From contig NZ_JBQHDG010000035.1 of the NCBI RefSeq assembly GCF_052068095.1, positions 17,118-81,117 of the forward strand: a stretch of DNA of 64,000 bases. Reading direction: 5' to 3'. The position numbers and the translations under genes were made by a program. Positions 60,641 through 64,000 of the stretch are shown here, piece by piece (the stretch's first letter is position 1; each line of letters starts with the position of its first letter). The notes below the pieces were generated by a model. It was given only the letters and a program-made list of their open reading frames with translations, was not told the DNA's origin and did no database searches. Origin of the DNA: Phytohabitans sp052068095. GTDB taxonomy: Bacteria; Actinomycetota; Actinomycetes; Mycobacteriales; Micromonosporaceae.

Positions 60641-62998
60641 ATGCGGGTGCTATTTCGGCGTGGGCTGTTGGCGACAGCCGCGGTCCTGTTTTCCGGGTCA
60701 CTGCTGTCCGCCCCGGCCTACGGGGTCGCGGGCGGCACCGCGGCGCCGGCGAACGGGTTCGGCTTCGTGGCCGACGTCAAGGTGGGCAAGGCGGCACGCG
60801 GCTGCTCCGGCGCGCTGGTCGATCCAGAGTGGGTAGTCACGGCGAAGTCGTGCTTCGCGGAGGGTGCCGCGCCGGTGCCGGCCGGTCCGCCGGTGTACCC
60901 GACCACGGTGACCGTCGGCCGCGAAGACCTCACCACGACCGCCGAAGGACAGGTGCGCTCGGTCAGCCTCGTGGTGCCGCACGTGCAACGCGACCTGCTG
61001 CTGGCGAAGCTGGACACCCCGGTCGTCGAAGTGGCCCCGGTGAAGTTCGCGACGACCGCCCCAGCCGCCGGCGAAGCGCTGCAAGTGGCCGGCTTCGGGC
61101 GTACCGCCGGGGACTGGGTGCCGGACAGGCTGCACGTGGGCTCGTTCGCGGTCCAGTCGGTCGCCGTCGCCACGGTGAACGTCGTCGGCAGCCAGGCGCA
61201 GCCGGCGAGCATCTGCAAGGGTGACGCGGGCGGGCCGGCGGTGCGCGCGGTCGCCGGCGGGTACGAGCTCGTCGCCCTCAACGGGACCTCGTGGCAGGCC
61301 GGTTGCCTCGGTACCGCCGCGGCGGAGACCCGCAACGGGGCCACCGAGACCCGGCTCGACAACGTACGGGACTGGGTGCGGCGGACCGTGCGCGGCGGCA
61401 ACTTCGTCCGGCTGCCCAGCAGCGCGCAGGTGCTCGACACCCGCAGCGACCTGGGCCTGCCGAAGGGGCAGCGGCCGGCCGGAAGCATCGGCTCCTTCCA
61501 GGTGACCGGTGTCGGCGGCATCCCGTCCAGCGGGGTCACCGCCGTGCTCATCGACGTCACCGCGGTGACGACCGGGCCCACGTTCCTGACCTTGTTTCCG
61601 GACGGGACGCCGCTCAACCATGCCCTGTCGATGCTGAACGCGGACGCCGGCCAGATCCTCTCCAACACCGCGGTGGTGCCGGTGCCGGCCAGCGGCAAGC
61701 TTTCCCTCTTCAACCACAGCTCACCCGCCGACGTGCTGGTCGACGTGCAGGGCTACTTCACCACCGACGTCATCGGCGGCGGCTTCACGCCGGTCGACTA
61801 CACGCGGCTCGTCGACACCCGCACCGGGCTCGGCGGCGGCGGCACCGGCGTCGTGCCGGCCTGGGGCGGCAGCCGGACGTTCAAACTGACCGGCACGGTC
61901 ATCCCCAACGGCACCCGCACCGCGTTCGTCGACCTCATCGTCACCGACGCGACGGGTCAGGGCTGGATCGGCGTGTACCCACCGGGCGGCGCCAACGACC
62001 GCAGCGCCATGGACTACGTGGCGGGCACGACCGCGCACGCCGTCTCGGTGCCGCTCGACGCGGACGGGCGGGTCACGATCACGAACAACGGCGCATCGTC
62101 GGTGCACGTCGTGGTGACCGCGACGGGCTACTTCACCACCAGCGCGACCGCGGGGTCCGGCCTGCGCACCCTCGCCGGCACGCGCAGGCTTGACACCCGC
62201 GAGGCCGGCACCGGCTCGCCGGTGACCGCCAACGGCACCGTCGACGTCGCGCTCGGGGTACCCGCGGGCACGACGGCGCTGGTGAACCTGACCGTCTTCG
62301 AAAACACCGCGATCGGGTCGCTGCGGGCCTGGCCGGTCGGCGGTACGGAGCCGGACGCGTCCCTGACGAACTACCCGGCGCCCAACACCACCGCCCGCTC
62401 CGGCCTCGCCGCGGTGCGGGTCGGCACCGACGGCAAGATCCGGATCCGCAACGCCAGCGGCGGCGCCACGCACATCATCGTCGACCTGCAAGGCTGGTAC
62501 GCGCCGCCGCCCGCCGGTGCCGCCACGGCCACTGTGGACGCGGTGGACAAGCGTGCCGCCGCTTCGGCGGCCGACACGCCACAGGGGACGGTCGAAGACT
62601 ACCTGTACCCGAACGCCGACCGGATCCTCGCCGAGATGAACGTGCGCCTGATCTCCGGCGACGGCCACATCGTGCTCGCCGACTGCGCCGACCAGCCGTC
62701 CGCCGGCGTGGGCCTGATCGAGGTCTACACGACCGAGAACGTCGCCTCCGGGCACGTGGTCTGCTTCCGGGTCCGCTCCGCGACCGGGATCCTCAACCTC
62801 GAACTGCCCGGCGTCTTCGAGATCCGCGGCGACGGCCAGACCGAGGGCACCGGCCACGAGGTCACCGCGGAGCTGATCGGCGACGACGGTCAGGAGGTCA
62901 CCGTCGAGCTCGACCCCGACGGCAGCACCCAGGTGGGCGTCGGCGTGGACGAAAACAACTCGCCCACCACGCTGCTGCGCCTGACCGCGGGCGGATGA
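60641..62998 (+). CDS. Secreted inactive serine-protease homologue with LDTR repeats and fused C-terminal domain
   Basis: 785 residues from the ATG at 60641 (GGGGGAGAGG before it; a 27-residue upstream extension is poor). Signal peptide (1-28), GVAGGTAA mature start. Protease fold about 29-245: VVTAKSCFAEG has Ser70 for His, Asp118 kept in VQRDLLLAKL, ICKGDAGGP has Ala196 for Ser. Three LDTR repeats follow (about 255-620). The final 150 residues (VEDYLYPNADRILAEM...) are homologous to the separate 6900 protein. Paralogue of the 480 protein. The ALF-repeat gene begins 11 bases after the stop, so they form an operon. Confidence 0.88.
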   Translation: MRVLFRRGLLATAAVLFSGSLLSAPAYGVAGGTAAPANGFGFVADVKVGKAARGCSGALVDPEWVVTAKSCFAEGAAPVPAGPPVYPTTVTVGREDLTTTAEGQVRSVSLVVPHVQRDLLLAKLDTPVVEVAPVKFATTAPAAGEALQVAGFGRTAGDWVPDRLHVGSFAVQSVAVATVNVVGSQAQPASICKGDAGGPAVRAVAGGYELVALNGTSWQAGCLGTAAAETRNGATETRLDNVRDWVRRTVRGGNFVRLPSSAQVLDTRSDLGLPKGQRPAGSIGSFQVTGVGGIPSSGVTAVLIDVTAVTTGPTFLTLFPDGTPLNHALSMLNADAGQILSNTAVVPVPASGKLSLFNHSSPADVLVDVQGYFTTDVIGGGFTPVDYTRLVDTRTGLGGGGTGVVPAWGGSRTFKLTGTVIPNGTRTAFVDLIVTDATGQGWIGVYPPGGANDRSAMDYVAGTTAHAVSVPLDADGRVTITNNGASSVHVVVTATGYFTTSATAGSGLRTLAGTRRLDTREAGTGSPVTANGTVDVALGVPAGTTALVNLTVFENTAIGSLRAWPVGGTEPDASLTNYPAPNTTARSGLAAVRVGTDGKIRIRNASGGATHIIVDLQGWYAPPPAGAATATVDAVDKRAAASAADTPQGTVEDYLYPNADRILAEMNVRLISGDGHIVLADCADQPSAGVGLIEVYTTENVASGHVVCFRVRSATGILNLELPGVFEIRGDGQTEGTGHEVTAELIGDDGQEVTVELDPDGSTQVGVGVDENNSPTTLLRLTAGG

Positions 62999-63009
62999 GG
63001 GGAATGGCG

Positions 63010-64000
63010 ATGAACAAGCGACGTCGACCCCGGGCGCGGATCGCCGCGTTCACGGTGCTCGCGATGCTCACCGGCCTGCTGCACGCCAGCCCGGCGGCGG
63101 CCGTGGAGCCGATAGCCGCGGACCGGTCCCTGGTGGCGGCGGCCTGGCGGGGCAGCGATGCCCAGGTGCGTGCCGCCGCCGAGCGGGCGCTGCTCGGCTC
63201 CGACGAGCAGGTACGGGCGTTTCTCGACGGCGGCTGGCAGGAGGCCCAGCGTCTCGACGAGCGGGAGGCCGTCCTCGACGCGATCGGCCGGTCAGGCCCG
63301 ACCGTACGGGCGGCGGGCAAGCAGGCGCTGGCCGCCGCCGACGCCGGCGACCAGAACGCGATCAGCACGTTCCTCAACGGCGGCTGGCAGCAGGCCGCCG
63401 ACACCGACACGCGGATACAGGTCAACCAGCTGATGGCGGGCGCCGGCCCGCAGGTACGCGAGGCCTCCCAGGCCGCGCTCGACCGGCAGGACCCGGTGGC
63501 GCTGCGGGAGTTCGTGGACTCCGGCTGGCAGGCGAAGTGGGTCGTCGACCAGCGGCTGCGGGTCAACCAGGCGATGGTCAGCGGGGGGCCACAGGTCAAG
63601 GCCGCCGCCCAGCGGGCGCTGGACGCCGGTACACCGGAGGCGCTGGAGCAGTTCCTGGAGTACGGCTGGGCGACCGCGTCGGCCCACGACGACGAGGTCA
63701 CCTCGCTGACCGACCTGCTCGCCCAGGCGGAGGCGGCCAGCGCGCTGGCCACCAAGGAGACACAGTCCGCCAAGGACGAGGGCGTGCGGGCCAAGGAAGC
63801 GGCGGAGGCCGCGCGCAAGGCGGCCGAGGAGGCCGCGGCGGCGACGGAAGCCGCCCGGAACAACCGGGACGAGGCGGCGGCGCACGCCAAGCGGGCGGCG
63901 TACGCGGCGGAGCAGGCGGCCCAGGCCGCGCGCGTCGCGGTCGGTGCCGCGGCGGCGGCGTCCCGGGCGGCGCGGGCGGCCGCGGCGGCGGCGTCCCGTA
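63010..64000 (+). CDS. ALF-repeat surface protein, N-terminal part, cut by the window end
   Basis: Open from the ATG at 63010 (GAGGGGA before it; 63004 is also in frame) to the window edge, 330 residues. Signal peptide about 1-38 (IAAFTVLAMLTGLLHASPAA A). Five ALF-type repeats follow: AQVRAAAERALLGSDEQVRA FL, TVRAAGKQALAAADAGDQNA, QVREASQAALDRQDPVALRE F and further units, about 45 residues apart, each ending FL-GGW or F-DSGW. After about residue 240 the sequence becomes Ala/Lys/Glu coiled coil. This is the same design as the 2381 protein, so a HINT and toxin tail may lie beyond the window (inference). Confidence 0.85.
   Translation, partial: MNKRRRPRARIAAFTVLAMLTGLLHASPAAAVEPIAADRSLVAAAWRGSDAQVRAAAERALLGSDEQVRAFLDGGWQEAQRLDEREAVLDAIGRSGPTVRAAGKQALAAADAGDQNAISTFLNGGWQQAADTDTRIQVNQLMAGAGPQVREASQAALDRQDPVALREFVDSGWQAKWVVDQRLRVNQAMVSGGPQVKAAAQRALDAGTPEALEQFLEYGWATASAHDDEVTSLTDLLAQAEAASALATKETQSAKDEGVRAKEAAEAARKAAEEAAAATEAARNNRDEAAAHAKRAAYAAEQAAQAARVAVGAAAAASRAARAAAAAASR

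Noticed and set aside
1..64000. CRISPR arrays, rRNA genes or a complete tRNA
   Set aside because: No regularly spaced identical repeats, no rRNA-like sequence, and only one partial tRNA was found.

Overview
The window is very GC-rich DNA with actinobacterial gene style: frequent GTG starts, strong GGAGG-type ribosome sites, ATGA start/stop overlaps, CBM2-tagged secreted enzymes, an AfsR/SARP regulator and a CU044_5270-type ECF partner. I infer a soil actinomycete, probably of the Micromonosporaceae, but no rRNA or housekeeping marker is present to confirm this.

Layout. (1) 0.4-7.4 kb: a secreted serine-protease homologue whose catalytic His and Ser are replaced, then a 1389-residue ALF-repeat/Ala-coil/HINT polymorphic toxin, a candidate immunity gene and a small secreted protein. 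(2) 8-31 kb: an accessory, partly decayed region. Intact genes include a vanadium-haloperoxidase homologue, a LiaF-like membrane protein, an ECF sigma pair, LacI plus GH6 cellulase, azoreductase/MarR, a PHP hydrolase, a C45-family hydrolase, an MBL hydrolase, an NmrA-like/DUF1772 pair with MarR, and carbonic anhydrase. Between them lie many remnants (VOC, AraC, LuxR, IS5, IS21, Tn3-like, SigJ tail, a tRNA 3' half). A 2.9-kb IS5-like element with matched inverted ends, a TTA duplication and two passenger genes sits at 20.8-23.7 kb. (3) 32.5-49 kb: a plant-polysaccharide island with a three-gene operon (CBM2-GH62, SGNH esterase-CBM2, CE1-type esterase-CBM2), a LacI regulator, a sugar ABC importer lacking its ATPase, a ricin-lectin esterase, a ThuA/sugar-dehydrogenase/PKD/CBM6/CBM2 protein and a second CBM2-GH62. 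(4) 49-52 kb: an amidase protein paired with a WXG100-like protein, and a frameshifted RCC1 propeller. (5) 52-60.5 kb: a RiPP-type cluster with a SARP/NB-ARC/TPR regulator, a 31-residue precursor candidate, a radical SAM/SPASM enzyme (frameshifted), an MFS exporter, a cobalamin-binding radical SAM enzyme and a DUF5825 protein. (6) 60.6 kb to the end: a second copy of the pseudoprotease/ALF module, cut by the window edge.

The most interesting system is the duplicated pseudoprotease + ALF-repeat module at the two ends. Both pseudoproteases have lost the same two catalytic residues (His to Ser, Ser to Ala) and keep Asp. Both carry three LDTR-type beta repeats and precede an ALF-repeat giant. In copy 1 the ALF protein ends in HINT plus a toxin domain followed by a likely immunity gene. 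The small secreted protein of copy 1 is fused to the C-terminus of the pseudoprotease in copy 2. I infer a non-proteolytic surface partner dedicated to ALF-type toxins.
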